DNA from: Bryobacteraceae bacterium
Lineage (GTDB): Bacteria > Acidobacteriota > Terriglobia > Bryobacterales > Bryobacteraceae
Reading direction: 5' to 3'
Assembly: GCA_025056455.1 (NCBI GenBank)
Contig: JANWVY010000001.1
Location: 381,757-445,756, forward strand
Length of the DNA stretch: 64,000 nucleotides
Part shown: piece by piece, positions 24,432 through 32,265 of the stretch
How the letters are laid out: the number at the start of each line of letters is the position of its first letter
Position numbering within the stretch: the first letter of the stretch is position 1
Notes under the pieces: model-generated
Database searches by the model: none
Told to the model about the DNA's origin: nothing
The model's input: only the letters and a program-made list of their open reading frames with translations
Program-made: the position numbers and the translations under genes

Positions 24432-25754
24432 TTGACATTTGTTTTTCTCTTTCTTTTCGCCGTGGCAGGCTGCTCAGGCCAAACAGGCATGCCTGGGTAC
24501 GGGGGCCCGGCCGTTGCCAGTCGCGGTTTACGGAGCGCGGGAGTCCGGGGTTCGGAGTCGGTGAGCATCCGCCCTTTTGCGAGCGTAGCAGGCATTTATG
24601 ACAACGGCTTAATCGCTGTGGGCCGGGACCGCGAGGGGCGGATCACCAATCCGGGAGCCTTGTACGGCATCGAAGGCATGGTGGGCGCCTACGGAGCAAA
24701 AGAGTGGCGCCGTACGCACGTTGGCCTGGACTACATGGGGCTCTACCGGCACTACAATGCCAACACTTTTTTCAACGGCAGCGACCATCTGCTGGGGCTG
24801 GATCTTGCGCGCCAGTTAACGCGCCGGACCGGCTTCACCCTCCGAACCATCGCGGGAACGACCTCGCGAGCTGTGGGTGGTGTCTTCAGTTACTCCACGG
24901 TCGACCCGCTGTTCCTTGGCGTCCCAGCCAACGAAATTTTTGACAACCGCACCTACTTTCTGGAGTCCATTGGAAGCTACTTGATGCAGTTTGGCTCGCG
25001 CAATACGCTTTCGATGTCCGGCAGCGGATTTGCCGTGCGGCGGCAGTCAAGGGCGCTGGTTGGTATCAATGGCTACCGGGCGACTGCGGACTTCACGCGC
25101 CGAGTGACCCGCAACACCACGGTCGGCGGCGCGTATCAATACTTTCACGTGGATTTCCCCCGCGTGCTGGGCGAAGCCGACGTACACGTTTTTCTGGGGC
25201 AGTACAGCCGGAGAATCGCCCGGGTCTGGGATTTGAGCCTTGCCGGCGGGCTTGCTCACCTCGATTTTACAGGCGTTCGCCAAGTGACGCTGGACCCGGT
25301 TGTGGCGGAGCTCCTCGGCTACACCACCGGGCGGGAAGCGTTTAACTCGATCAATCGCGTTCCTACGGTGCTGGCAGGTTTGGGTCGGTCTTTCCGGCGC
25401 GCCTTATTTAGCGTCGTCTATCAAAGAGGCGTCTCGCCTGGCAATGGCGTCTTGCTGCTGTCGCGCCAGGAATCGCTGTCGTTCAACTACACTTACAACA
25501 CGGGGCGGAGATGGTCGGTCAATGGCGGTGGTGGATATTTCAGTATGACAGGCACCGGGGCTTATGCTGGCACCTTCGAAACTTATAACGCGGGCATGAG
25601 CGCCAATTACCGCTTCTGGGAAGATCTGCACTTCTCCTTTGGTGTGGACGTGCGCCGGCTGTTGGTGACAAACTCGGCTTTTGGCCGCACAGGCACACGC
25701 GTTTTCGCCGGATTGACCTATAGCCCCGGGCCGATTCCCGTGTCCATCCGTTGA
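24432..25754 (+). CDS. Predicted outer-membrane beta-barrel lipoprotein, function unknown
   Basis: 440 residues, no family recognised. The TTG at 24432 is preceded by GGAGG 4 bp upstream. The N-terminus is hydrophobic and ends in a lipobox-like AVAGC (C at about 14), so a lipoprotein signal is likely. The rest alternates polar and aromatic residues with short turns (RRTHVGLDYMGLYRHY, GRRWSVNGGGGYFSMTG), typical of a membrane beta-barrel, and ends in SIR rather than an aromatic residue. No ATG exists near the start. A lone receiver-domain gene follows with a few-base overlap or gap, so the two may be co-transcribed. This barrel type is common in acidobacteria without known role. Confidence 0.7.
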   Translation: MTFVFLFLFAVAGCSGQTGMPGYGGPAVASRGLRSAGVRGSESVSIRPFASVAGIYDNGLIAVGRDREGRITNPGALYGIEGMVGAYGAKEWRRTHVGLDYMGLYRHYNANTFFNGSDHLLGLDLARQLTRRTGFTLRTIAGTTSRAVGGVFSYSTVDPLFLGVPANEIFDNRTYFLESIGSYLMQFGSRNTLSMSGSGFAVRRQSRALVGINGYRATADFTRRVTRNTTVGGAYQYFHVDFPRVLGEADVHVFLGQYSRRIARVWDLSLAGGLAHLDFTGVRQVTLDPVVAELLGYTTGREAFNSINRVPTVLAGLGRSFRRALFSVVYQRGVSPGNGVLLLSRQESLSFNYTYNTGRRWSVNGGGGYFSMTGTGAYAGTFETYNAGMSANYRFWEDLHFSFGVDVRRLLVTNSAFGRTGTRVFAGLTYSPGPIPVSIR

Positions 25755-25768
25755 TTGCGCTCGCTCCG

Positions 25769-26134
25769 ATGGCTGCCAAGCGCATCTTAATCGTGGATGA
25801 TGAGGCCGCTTTGAGGCGCCTCCTCGATACGTGTCTGCGGCGCGCCGGCCACCAGGCCTTCTGTTGCGCATCGGCGGCAGAAGTGAACGCAATGGAAAGC
25901 GGGGATTGGGATGCGGCGATCGTCGATCTCAGCTTGCCGGATTGCGATGGCCCTGCACTCATTTGCGAACTGCTTGAACGATCTCCCCGTCTTTGCGTGC
26001 TGGCGTCCAGTGGCAGCCCGTTTGACCTTAGTTCGATCCCCGCAGCCGACCGTCATCGCGTCGCCTTCTTGGCCAAACCCTATCTGCCTCAGGATTTGCT
26101 TCGGGCGCTCGACAGCTTGCTTTGCGGGCCCTAG
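25769..26134 (+). CDS. Single-domain response regulator (receiver only)
   Basis: A stand-alone CheY-like receiver domain of 121 residues with no output domain. Acidic pocket D10-D11 (LIVDDE), phospho-acceptor D53 (AIVDLSLPDCDG), S80/S81 in place of the usual Thr, and Lys103 in LAKPY. All phosphorylation residues are present. No histidine kinase is in the window, so its partner is unknown. The ATG at 25769 is used; a TTG at 25751 would overlap the barrel gene. The gene ends 4 bp inside the 3' end of the convergent gene at 26131. Confidence 0.85.
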   Translation: MAAKRILIVDDEAALRRLLDTCLRRAGHQAFCCASAAEVNAMESGDWDAAIVDLSLPDCDGPALICELLERSPRLCVLASSGSPFDLSSIPAADRHRVAFLAKPYLPQDLLRALDSLLCGP

Positions 26135-26727
26135 TGGAATTTCACCTTCTCAGCCGACATCCAGCGCGCGATTTTTTCCGCGAAATTCTCGCCACTCTCG
26201 GACCAAAGCAAGCGTTTTTCCACCGGGACCTGCGCCTCAATGTCCTGCACCAGCTTCATCAAACTGCGCAAATTGGTTTGGGCCACACGAACGCTGACGG
26301 GCTCATTGCGCGCCGGTAGGAAAGGGTCCTCCGGACCAAACTCAATCCGGACATGATCGCCAGTGTCGTTTTCGTATTCCGGGCCAAAGCACCACAGCGA
26401 AAGGCGGGCTGGACTCAGTTTCCAGTCCCGGTCAAACAGCATCAAGTCCCAGGCGCACTCTAACTGGTAGGCGCAATCTGCTTGTTGAAACTCGCGCGCC
26501 AGTTGAACGGCTGGCTCCGGATCAAAGGGTGGAGGGTAAGCTTGTTCGCAGAGGATGGGCTCGGCCGGCGAGACAGCGCGCACGCTGACGGTAACCAAGC
26601 CTTGATGGAGTTTCGAAAACGGGAACAACCTCAACAGCTTTTCCCAATAATCCACCATCCGGAGGGTCGCGGCTGCGGGGTTGTCATATCCCCGCAGCCA
26701 GAAAGAGAGCGTTAAACGGTCAGCCAT
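26131..26727 (-). CDS. Hypothetical cytoplasmic protein
   Basis: 198 residues from the ATG at 26727, which begins MADRLTLSFWLRGYD; the frame is open to 26802 but that part overlaps the upstream gene. No family recognised. The composition is rich in acidic and aromatic residues with no signal peptide or membrane segment. Stretches such as LVTVSVRAVSPAEP, ADCAYQLECAWDLM and RDWKLSPARLSLWCFGPEY look like a mixed alpha/beta domain, and the predicted charge suggests a soluble protein. It is the last gene of a minus-strand run and converges with the response regulator gene with a 4-bp overlap. Confidence 0.6.
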   Translation of the reverse strand: MADRLTLSFWLRGYDNPAAATLRMVDYWEKLLRLFPFSKLHQGLVTVSVRAVSPAEPILCEQAYPPPFDPEPAVQLAREFQQADCAYQLECAWDLMLFDRDWKLSPARLSLWCFGPEYENDTGDHVRIEFGPEDPFLPARNEPVSVRVAQTNLRSLMKLVQDIEAQVPVEKRLLWSESGENFAEKIARWMSAEKVKFH

Positions 26728-26782
26728 GGCTGCGATTTCACTATCCCGTATTTTCAGAAACTCGGCTCCCGCCAATTCGAGG

Positions 26783-28129
26783 CTAACTCCAAAGACGGTC
26801 ATTCGAGCGCTGCTGGTCCCACTGCGGGGTTGGCTCGAAGTAGCCCGGTTCGAGCAAATGCTGTTTGACTACTTCGTCATTCAGGGTGACGCCCAAACCC
26901 GGCTTGTCTGGCACCTTGGCGAAACCTTTTTCAACCAGGGGTTTGTCGCCATGGACCAAATCTTCCCACCAAGGGATGTCCACCGAGTGGTGCTCCAGCA
27001 CGAGAAAGTTTTCAGTGGCCGCAGCACAATGGACGTTGGCCATGAAGCTGATGGGAGTACCTGCAAAATGCATCGCCATGGGCACGCCGTAATCCTGGCA
27101 GAGATCGCCGATTTTCTTGGTTTCAAGAATTCCCCCCGAGGTAGCTAAATCGGGATGGACAATGTCCACTGCGTGCATACGGGCTAGCTTCACAAAATCC
27201 TCTTTCAGGTAAATGTCTTCCCCGGTCAAAATCGGAATGTCCACGGCATCAGTGATTTTCTTGAGTAGCTCGGCGTACTGCCAGGGAATCATGTCTTCCA
27301 GCCAGGCCATGTTGTACTTCTCTAATGCCTTGCCGAGACGGATGCAGGAGTTGACCCCGATGTGTCCGAAGTGGTCAGCAGCGAGCGGGACTTCCATGCC
27401 GATGACTTCGCGCACCTGGGCGACGTAGTCGGCCATGGCAGCGACGCCCTTTTCGGTCAGCTCCATCCCTGTAAACATGTGCTGCGTGTTATAGAAGTCT
27501 CGCGAGGAGGTTCCGAGCGGGCGGCTCACCGTGCCGGGAATATGCTCCACTAAACTGACGCCTAAATCCATCTTGAGAAAGGTAAAGCCGTTCTTAACGA
27601 CCCGGTCCTTTAAGCGCTGGGCAAACTCCTTGGGGTCTTTTGACTGGGTTGTATCAGCATAGAGCCGGATGCGATCGCGGAACTTACCTCCGAGCATCTG
27701 ATAAACGGGAACGTTATAGGCCTTGCCGGCCAGGTCCCAAAGCGCCATCTCGACGCCGCAAACGCCTCCACCCTGGCGCGCGTGGCCGCCGAATTGTTTA
27801 ATCTTGCGAAAGATCTTGTCAACGTTACAAGGATTTTCGCCGAGTAACCGGCTCTTGAGCATCAAGGCGTAATTTTTGTGCGCTCCGTCCCGCACCTCGC
27901 CGAAACCAGAAATCCCTTGATTGGTATCGATCCGGATGAGCGGACAGGTCATAGGCGCTTTGGTCACCACGGCTACACGCAGGTCCGTGATCTTCAAGTC
28001 CGAAGGGCGCGACATCTGGTTGACACGCTGCATGGCCGCTTCGAGATCTTGATCGGCCCAAAAGCTCGCTGCGAGCGCACCTGTCGCCGCGCCGAAAAAG
28101 CTTCTGCGGGAAAAGGTTCTTGGTTTCAT
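26783..28129 (-). CDS. Tat-exported enolase-superfamily (mandelate racemase-like) enzyme
   Basis: 448 residues from the ATG at 28129. It opens with a Tat signal (FSRRSFFGAATGALAAS), so the folded enzyme would be exported. The core is that of the mandelate racemase group: KMD in FTFLKMDLG (catalytic Lys region), metal ligands D in AADHFGH, E in AWLEDMIPW and E in LTGEDIY, and a His in AMHFAGTP. These match acid-sugar dehydratases such as galactonate or gluconate dehydratases. A 35-residue insert (EHIPGTVSRPLGTSSRDFY...) follows KMDLG. The substrate is unknown. A TATAAT sits 6 bp before the ATG, implying a leaderless transcript. The next gene upstream encodes a secreted repeat protein. Confidence 0.83.
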   Translation of the reverse strand: MKPRTFSRRSFFGAATGALAASFWADQDLEAAMQRVNQMSRPSDLKITDLRVAVVTKAPMTCPLIRIDTNQGISGFGEVRDGAHKNYALMLKSRLLGENPCNVDKIFRKIKQFGGHARQGGGVCGVEMALWDLAGKAYNVPVYQMLGGKFRDRIRLYADTTQSKDPKEFAQRLKDRVVKNGFTFLKMDLGVSLVEHIPGTVSRPLGTSSRDFYNTQHMFTGMELTEKGVAAMADYVAQVREVIGMEVPLAADHFGHIGVNSCIRLGKALEKYNMAWLEDMIPWQYAELLKKITDAVDIPILTGEDIYLKEDFVKLARMHAVDIVHPDLATSGGILETKKIGDLCQDYGVPMAMHFAGTPISFMANVHCAAATENFLVLEHHSVDIPWWEDLVHGDKPLVEKGFAKVPDKPGLGVTLNDEVVKQHLLEPGYFEPTPQWDQQRSNDRLWS

Positions 28130-28135
28130 GGTCGG

Positions 28136-28141
28136 ATTATA
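28136..28141 (-). promoter_or_regulatory. Consensus -10 (TATAAT) of a probably leaderless gene
   Basis: On the minus strand TATAAT lies 6 bp before the ATG at 28129, so transcription would begin at or beside the start codon. No Shine-Dalgarno sequence fits in between. The -35 position (TCCTTC) is poor. Confidence 0.35.
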
Positions 28142-28196
28142 TCGATCGGGGTGAGCGCGAAGGAACTCAAAAGCCCTACTCGGCTGGCGCAACAAT

Positions 28197-29126
28197 CTAC
28201 TTGCAGTTTGTCCCGCTGCAAACGCGTTCGGCAATCTTCTGCGGCGCACCCAGACGCTTCGGGTCGCTAACGGTCGGCCTCTGTACGGATGTCGTTTCGA
28301 TCAGTTTCTCGCCTTGCCGCCGCTGCTCGATCAACTGGCGCTCATAGAGAACGGGCTTACCCGTCGTGTTCACTACGCCGGGCACCGCGCGGTAGATATC
28401 AACTTCCCGCGACTCGGTGCCATCGGGATTTTTGCGAGCACGGACTACGGTCTGCGCCGCCAGATTTAACTTCCCGCTGTCGGTCAACTCATACTGCGCG
28501 ATGTTCTCTAGGCGCTGCCCATCCTGCTCCTCCTGAGTGGTCACCACGCGAAAGGCTTCTGAGAAACGGCCGGTGGAATCTTTGCGAAATACTGTGAAAT
28601 CACTGTGAGATTTTCCGCCGTCGTCACGAACGACGAGCGTCTGGCGCTCGGCGACATCGAAAGCGCCGTTAATGCCCGGCCTTTCCACCACCGTGGTGGT
28701 TGTTTGCTGGGAGCCAGATTTGCGGCCTTCCGATGTTGTCCGCTCTGCTAGTTGAAATCGCCCGTTCAGGTCTCCGCGATAAATACTCGTGACGGAAGTT
28801 ACCGAACCATCCGCATTCTTCTTCTCGTCGATGATTTGCCTTTCCAGGGGCCCGGGATTCCCTGTTGCGTCGTACCGCCGGATGATACGCTCAACAACAC
28901 GGCCCGCGGAGTCCTCCCGAATGACCCGCTCTTCTACCGACTGAAGGGGAACCGTACGTCCGTTGATGGACTGCGTCAGCTCGGTCACCGTCAGGGTGTT
29001 CCCGCTTTTGGTGACAGTCACGTTTCCCCAGGGCACGCTGCGTCCGTTGAGATCGGAAATGTAGGTGGACTGGGTTTGTTGAGCGAACAGCGGTAGGCAG
29101 AAAGCGAGCGGGATCAAGCGCTTCAT
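28197..29126 (-). CDS. Secreted beta-repeat protein, function unknown
   Basis: 309 residues. A signal peptide (MKRLIPLAFCLPLFAQQ) is followed by a Thr/Val/Arg-rich chain with repeats of about 33-35 residues. Each repeat begins with a D-x-x-G-R/K turn and continues with AER-like and charged strands: SINGRTVPL, EDSAGRVVER, GDLNGRFQLAER, GINGAFDVAER, KDSTGRFSEAF, LTDSGKLNLAA. The pattern suggests a beta-solenoid or a row of beta hairpins outside the cytoplasm. A Cys pair at the very end (RVCSGTNCK) may form a disulfide. I know similar secreted proteins only from acidobacteria, without assigned role. Its neighbours are an exported enzyme and a transglycosylase. Confidence 0.68.
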   Translation of the reverse strand: MKRLIPLAFCLPLFAQQTQSTYISDLNGRSVPWGNVTVTKSGNTLTVTELTQSINGRTVPLQSVEERVIREDSAGRVVERIIRRYDATGNPGPLERQIIDEKKNADGSVTSVTSIYRGDLNGRFQLAERTTSEGRKSGSQQTTTTVVERPGINGAFDVAERQTLVVRDDGGKSHSDFTVFRKDSTGRFSEAFRVVTTQEEQDGQRLENIAQYELTDSGKLNLAAQTVVRARKNPDGTESREVDIYRAVPGVVNTTGKPVLYERQLIEQRRQGEKLIETTSVQRPTVSDPKRLGAPQKIAERVCSGTNCK

Positions 29127-29181
29127 AGTCTCAGACTAAGGGGTTAGAGGGAGAGGATCAATCCCTGAAAAACCTTACAAC

Positions 29182-29871
29182 TTACCGCTCGCGCCGCAGC
29201 GGAAAGAGGCTTCTGCGATAGGCTTCGACAATCCGTTCCACATAACGTTGCGTCTCGCGGTAGGGTGGCACTCCGCCATATCTTTTCACCGCGCCAGGAC
29301 CAGCGTTGTAGGCGGCAAGCGCCAAACGCAACTGATCCGGATGGTTTTTGTATTGAAGAAGCAACTGCCGCAAGAAGCGTGCGCCAGCCTCAACGTTTTG
29401 CTGCGGGTCGTGCGGGTCGGCCTCGAGAGCGGCGGCCGTCGCCGGCATCAACTGCATAATCCCAATCGCACCTTTCGCCGAAACTGCGTACGGGTTATAG
29501 CCCGACTCGAGCTGAGCCACTAGGTGCAAGAGCGAGGGAGGAAGCCCGTACTGCTCCGCTGCCTCACGGACCAGAGCCTTGGCCTCGGAAGGGGTCATGG
29601 CTACGGCAGCTGCGGCTCGAGGGGCATGACTGCCGTCGCTGGCAGACGGCGGTGAAGGAGGCGGCACAAACTCTTCGATTTCAATCGCCGCCAAGTACGA
29701 GGCTGGAAACTCGATATAGGCATCTTTGGACGTGAATAACCGGACTTGCGAGCCAGCGAGCTCGTGACGCTCGATGCGCATGCGAAAACCGGTCTCAAAA
29801 ACGGCCACTTCCCCAGCCCAGAGCGCCGGTATTTTCGAAATCAAAAAAACAGCGGTCAGCTCGCGGAGCAT
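29182..29871 (-). CDS. Exported lytic transglycosylase (SLT domain), second copy
   Basis: Peptidoglycan lytic transglycosylase of 229 residues from the ATG at 29871 (a GTG at 29880 is an alternative). It has a short signal sequence (LTAVFLISKIPALWAG). The N-terminal 80 residues hold a small beta segment about a cell-surface attribute (FETGFRMRIERHEL). SLT domain in the last 130 residues: LVAQLESGYNPYA with the catalytic Glu, GIMQLMP, ALAAYNAGPGAV, PYRETQRYVERI. It shares these blocks with the enzyme at 6388-7086, but the N-terminal parts differ. Confidence 0.88.
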   Translation of the reverse strand: MLRELTAVFLISKIPALWAGEVAVFETGFRMRIERHELAGSQVRLFTSKDAYIEFPASYLAAIEIEEFVPPPSPPSASDGSHAPRAAAAVAMTPSEAKALVREAAEQYGLPPSLLHLVAQLESGYNPYAVSAKGAIGIMQLMPATAAALEADPHDPQQNVEAGARFLRQLLLQYKNHPDQLRLALAAYNAGPGAVKRYGGVPPYRETQRYVERIVEAYRRSLFPLRRER

Positions 29872-29935
29872 CGACAACACACACCTGACGTTAGAAACTC
29901 AGAAAGCGTGCAACTAAAAGCGTTCTGTGCTTCCA

Positions 29936-30844
29936 TTATCTCAACAAGCCTCGCACGCGCAGCCAGTCCGCCAGGCGTGCTGGCCAGGAAGACAAAGTGG
30001 CATCGGTCGCGGCCAGGCCAAGCCCGTGCCGCCCTTTTTCATAAATGTGCAGTTCCGCCGGGACGCCCGCCTTGCGCAAAGCCAGGTAAAACAAGACGCT
30101 GTTTTCGGGCGGTACACTCTGATCCTCGTGGGTGTGGAAGAGAAATGTGGGTGGAGTTCGAGCGCTTACCTGAAGCTCATTTGATAAAAGTCTGAGTTGT
30201 TGATCGTCGGGATTCTCTCCGAGCAAATGGCGCTTGGAGCCCGCGTGCGCATATTCGGTCACCAAAGAAATCACCGGATACGCCAAGATAGCGAAATCCG
30301 GTCGAGAACTGAAGCGTTCAACCGGGTCTGGCGACGCTGGATTCCCATCATCGAAGTGTGTCGCTGCCGTAGAGGCAAGATGACCTCCGGCTGAAAAACC
30401 CCAAATCCCGATTCGGTCGGGGGCTAGACCGAGCTGGCTGGCCTGCGAGCGCACCATCCGGATGGCGCGCTGCGCGTCCCGGAGCATGGCTGGGTGGCGG
30501 TAGCGGGGCCCGAGACGATACTTCAACACAAAGGCCGAAATGCCGAGCGAATTCAACCACTCGGCAATCTGGTTGCCTTCATGCTCTAGGGCCAGAGTCC
30601 GGTACCCTCCCCCCGGGCAGACGATGACGCCGGTAGCCACTTTCCGATCAGCAAGGAAATAGGTCAGCGAGGGCTTATCGATCTCCTCCTGGCCAACGGC
30701 GTCTGGGGCGCCTTGCGGATACAACAATTCTATGCGGGGTGGCATTCGATGGCCGGAATGCTGAGCCGGTAATAGCGCTGCCGCGGCTATCAGAATCATC
30801 CAGGGCGACCAGTGGGACATCCAGAAACGAATCATCGCCGCCAT
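29936..30844 (-). CDS. Exported alpha/beta-hydrolase, acetylesterase-like
   Basis: Serine esterase of the BD-FAE/acetyl-xylan-esterase-like group, 302 residues. The oxyanion loop GVIVCPGGGY, the nucleophile elbow GFSAGGH with Ser, an Asp in HTHEDQSVPPENS and a His in YEKGRHGLGLA form the expected triad. The start at 30844 has GGAGGG about 8 bp upstream; the hydrophobic stretch WMILIAAAALLPAQ (about 16-29) is a signal peptide or anchor. Substrates of related enzymes are acetylated sugars. It is divergent from the aspartoacylase-like gene at 30924. Confidence 0.83.
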   Translation of the reverse strand: MAAMIRFWMSHWSPWMILIAAAALLPAQHSGHRMPPRIELLYPQGAPDAVGQEEIDKPSLTYFLADRKVATGVIVCPGGGYRTLALEHEGNQIAEWLNSLGISAFVLKYRLGPRYRHPAMLRDAQRAIRMVRSQASQLGLAPDRIGIWGFSAGGHLASTAATHFDDGNPASPDPVERFSSRPDFAILAYPVISLVTEYAHAGSKRHLLGENPDDQQLRLLSNELQVSARTPPTFLFHTHEDQSVPPENSVLFYLALRKAGVPAELHIYEKGRHGLGLAATDATLSSWPARLADWLRVRGLLR

Positions 30845-30923
30845 TTTATCTTCCCTCCGTCTCTCACCGCGGACTCATTCGTCCAGCCACTTTCTCGTCG
30901 GCTGTCGCACAATGAGGAGTGTC

Positions 30924-31646
30924 ATGTTGCTCCGCCGCCAGTTCTTGGCAAGCCCTCTGCTCCTCGTTCCCTACCCGGCTTGGGCACGATCGCTCAAAGC
31001 GGGCCCAATTGAGTTCGAAGTGATCCGGCGCGGAAGGTCTTCGCGGCGCTATCTCCACATCCACGGCAACGAGAGCACAGCCGGCGAAGTCTTACGCAAG
31101 CACATGGAAACGCATTTAGGCGTCGCCTTTCTCATTCGCAATTCAGAGCGAAATATCCGGTTTGAGGGCGGCGAGCTGGACCCCAACCGAATGTTCTCGG
31201 AAGAGGGTGCGCAGCGTAACTTAAAACTGCTGAATGGATCTTGGAGCCCAGAGAAATTGAACAAAGCTCTCGTCCGGTTGCGCCAGCACCGCGAAAAAAT
31301 TTTGCGTCAAATTTTGCCCCCAGCCGGGGGATTACTCGTGGCTCTGCACAACAATTCGCGTGGCTATTCGGTGAAATCCGAACTGGCCGACAGCGACGAG
31401 GTGGCGCTGAATGATGAGTCCAACCCGCACGAATTTTTTCTCGCGACCCAGGTGCAAGATTTCCGAATTCTAGCGCGCTCGCCTTACAACGCGGTTCTGC
31501 AAAACCGGCGTCCGCAAGTCGATGACGGCTCGCTTTCCCGGCTGGCCTCGGCCCGGGCTGTCCGTTATGTCAATCTAGAGGCTGGGCTTGGACAGTTCGC
31601 ACGACAAAGGGAAATGCTAGATTGGCTGGAAAGGAACTTGCCATGA
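30924..31646 (+). CDS. Exported aspartoacylase/AstE-like (M14-type) putative zinc hydrolase
   Basis: Not a family I can name with certainty. From the ATG at 30924 (AGGAG 4 bp upstream) it has 240 residues with a Tat-like signal (LLRRQFLASPLLLVP). Four elements fit the succinylglutamate desuccinylase/aspartoacylase branch of zinc carboxypeptidases, in order: HGNE (47-50) as the H-x-x-E zinc motif, DPNRMF (86-91) as the substrate-binding D-x-N-R-x-F, LHNN (141-144) as the third zinc ligand, and NLEAG (Glu219) as catalytic base. Known members cut amide bonds in small N-acyl amino acids. The stop overlaps the DinB-like gene by 4 bp (ATGA). A conserved acidobacterial hypothetical is the fallback reading. 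Confidence 0.6.
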   Translation: MLLRRQFLASPLLLVPYPAWARSLKAGPIEFEVIRRGRSSRRYLHIHGNESTAGEVLRKHMETHLGVAFLIRNSERNIRFEGGELDPNRMFSEEGAQRNLKLLNGSWSPEKLNKALVRLRQHREKILRQILPPAGGLLVALHNNSRGYSVKSELADSDEVALNDESNPHEFFLATQVQDFRILARSPYNAVLQNRRPQVDDGSLSRLASARAVRYVNLEAGLGQFARQREMLDWLERNLP

Positions 31647-32257
31647 GGTTCATCGCGTGCTCGCTTGTGTGGTTGGGCGCCCTAGTTGCGCAATCTGGAC
31701 CCGTTCCCCTCACCCAGGGCGAACGAGATCGGGCGCTGAGTCACCTGCATGCTACGCGGAAAATGTTTCTGGATGCGGTTGCTGGGTTAACCCCAGCACA
31801 GTGGGAGTTCAAGCCTGCACCGGAAGTGTGGTCTATTGCCGAGGTGGCCGAGCACATAACCTTGAGCGAGGATATGTTGTTTGAAATCGCCACGCAACGG
31901 GCTTTGAAAGCGCCCACGGAACCTTTAAGCGACTTTGCCCCGCGAGGCTTCCGCGACGACGAAAAATTATTGGCGGCTGTCTTGGACCGTTCCACGAAGG
32001 TAAAGGCGCCCGAGGCTCTGACGCCAAGGCGCAGCTTTCCAACTCCAGCTGATCTGATTTCGGAGTTCAAAAGGCGCCGCGACCGGACCCTCGAATACGT
32101 GCGGACCACTGAGGCCGCGCTGCGCGCACACCGTTTTCCACATCCCGTTCTCGGTCCCCTGGACGCCTACCAGTGGTTGTTGCTCGTCTCGGCCCATTGC
32201 GAGCGCCACATCTTGCAATTGAACGAGGTGAAGCAGCATCCCGGTTTTCCCAAATAG
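31643..32257 (+). CDS. Exported DinB-like four-helix protein
   Basis: 204 residues from the ATG at 31643. DinB/YfiT-type proteins are metal-binding four-helix bundles, normally cytoplasmic, some acting as thiol transferases. Here a signal peptide (MRFIACSLVWLGALVAQ) precedes the bundle. Metal ligands are likely H71 (VAEHITLSED), H185 and H189 (SAHCERHILQL), the usual three-His arrangement. The hallmark WSIAEVAEHI is also present. Co-translation with the upstream aspartoacylase-like gene (ATGA) and a 8-bp gap to the ankyrin gene make a three-gene unit of exported proteins. Confidence 0.78.
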   Translation: MRFIACSLVWLGALVAQSGPVPLTQGERDRALSHLHATRKMFLDAVAGLTPAQWEFKPAPEVWSIAEVAEHITLSEDMLFEIATQRALKAPTEPLSDFAPRGFRDDEKLLAAVLDRSTKVKAPEALTPRRSFPTPADLISEFKRRRDRTLEYVRTTEAALRAHRFPHPVLGPLDAYQWLLLVSAHCERHILQLNEVKQHPGFPK

Positions 32258-32265
32258 CGCCTGGT

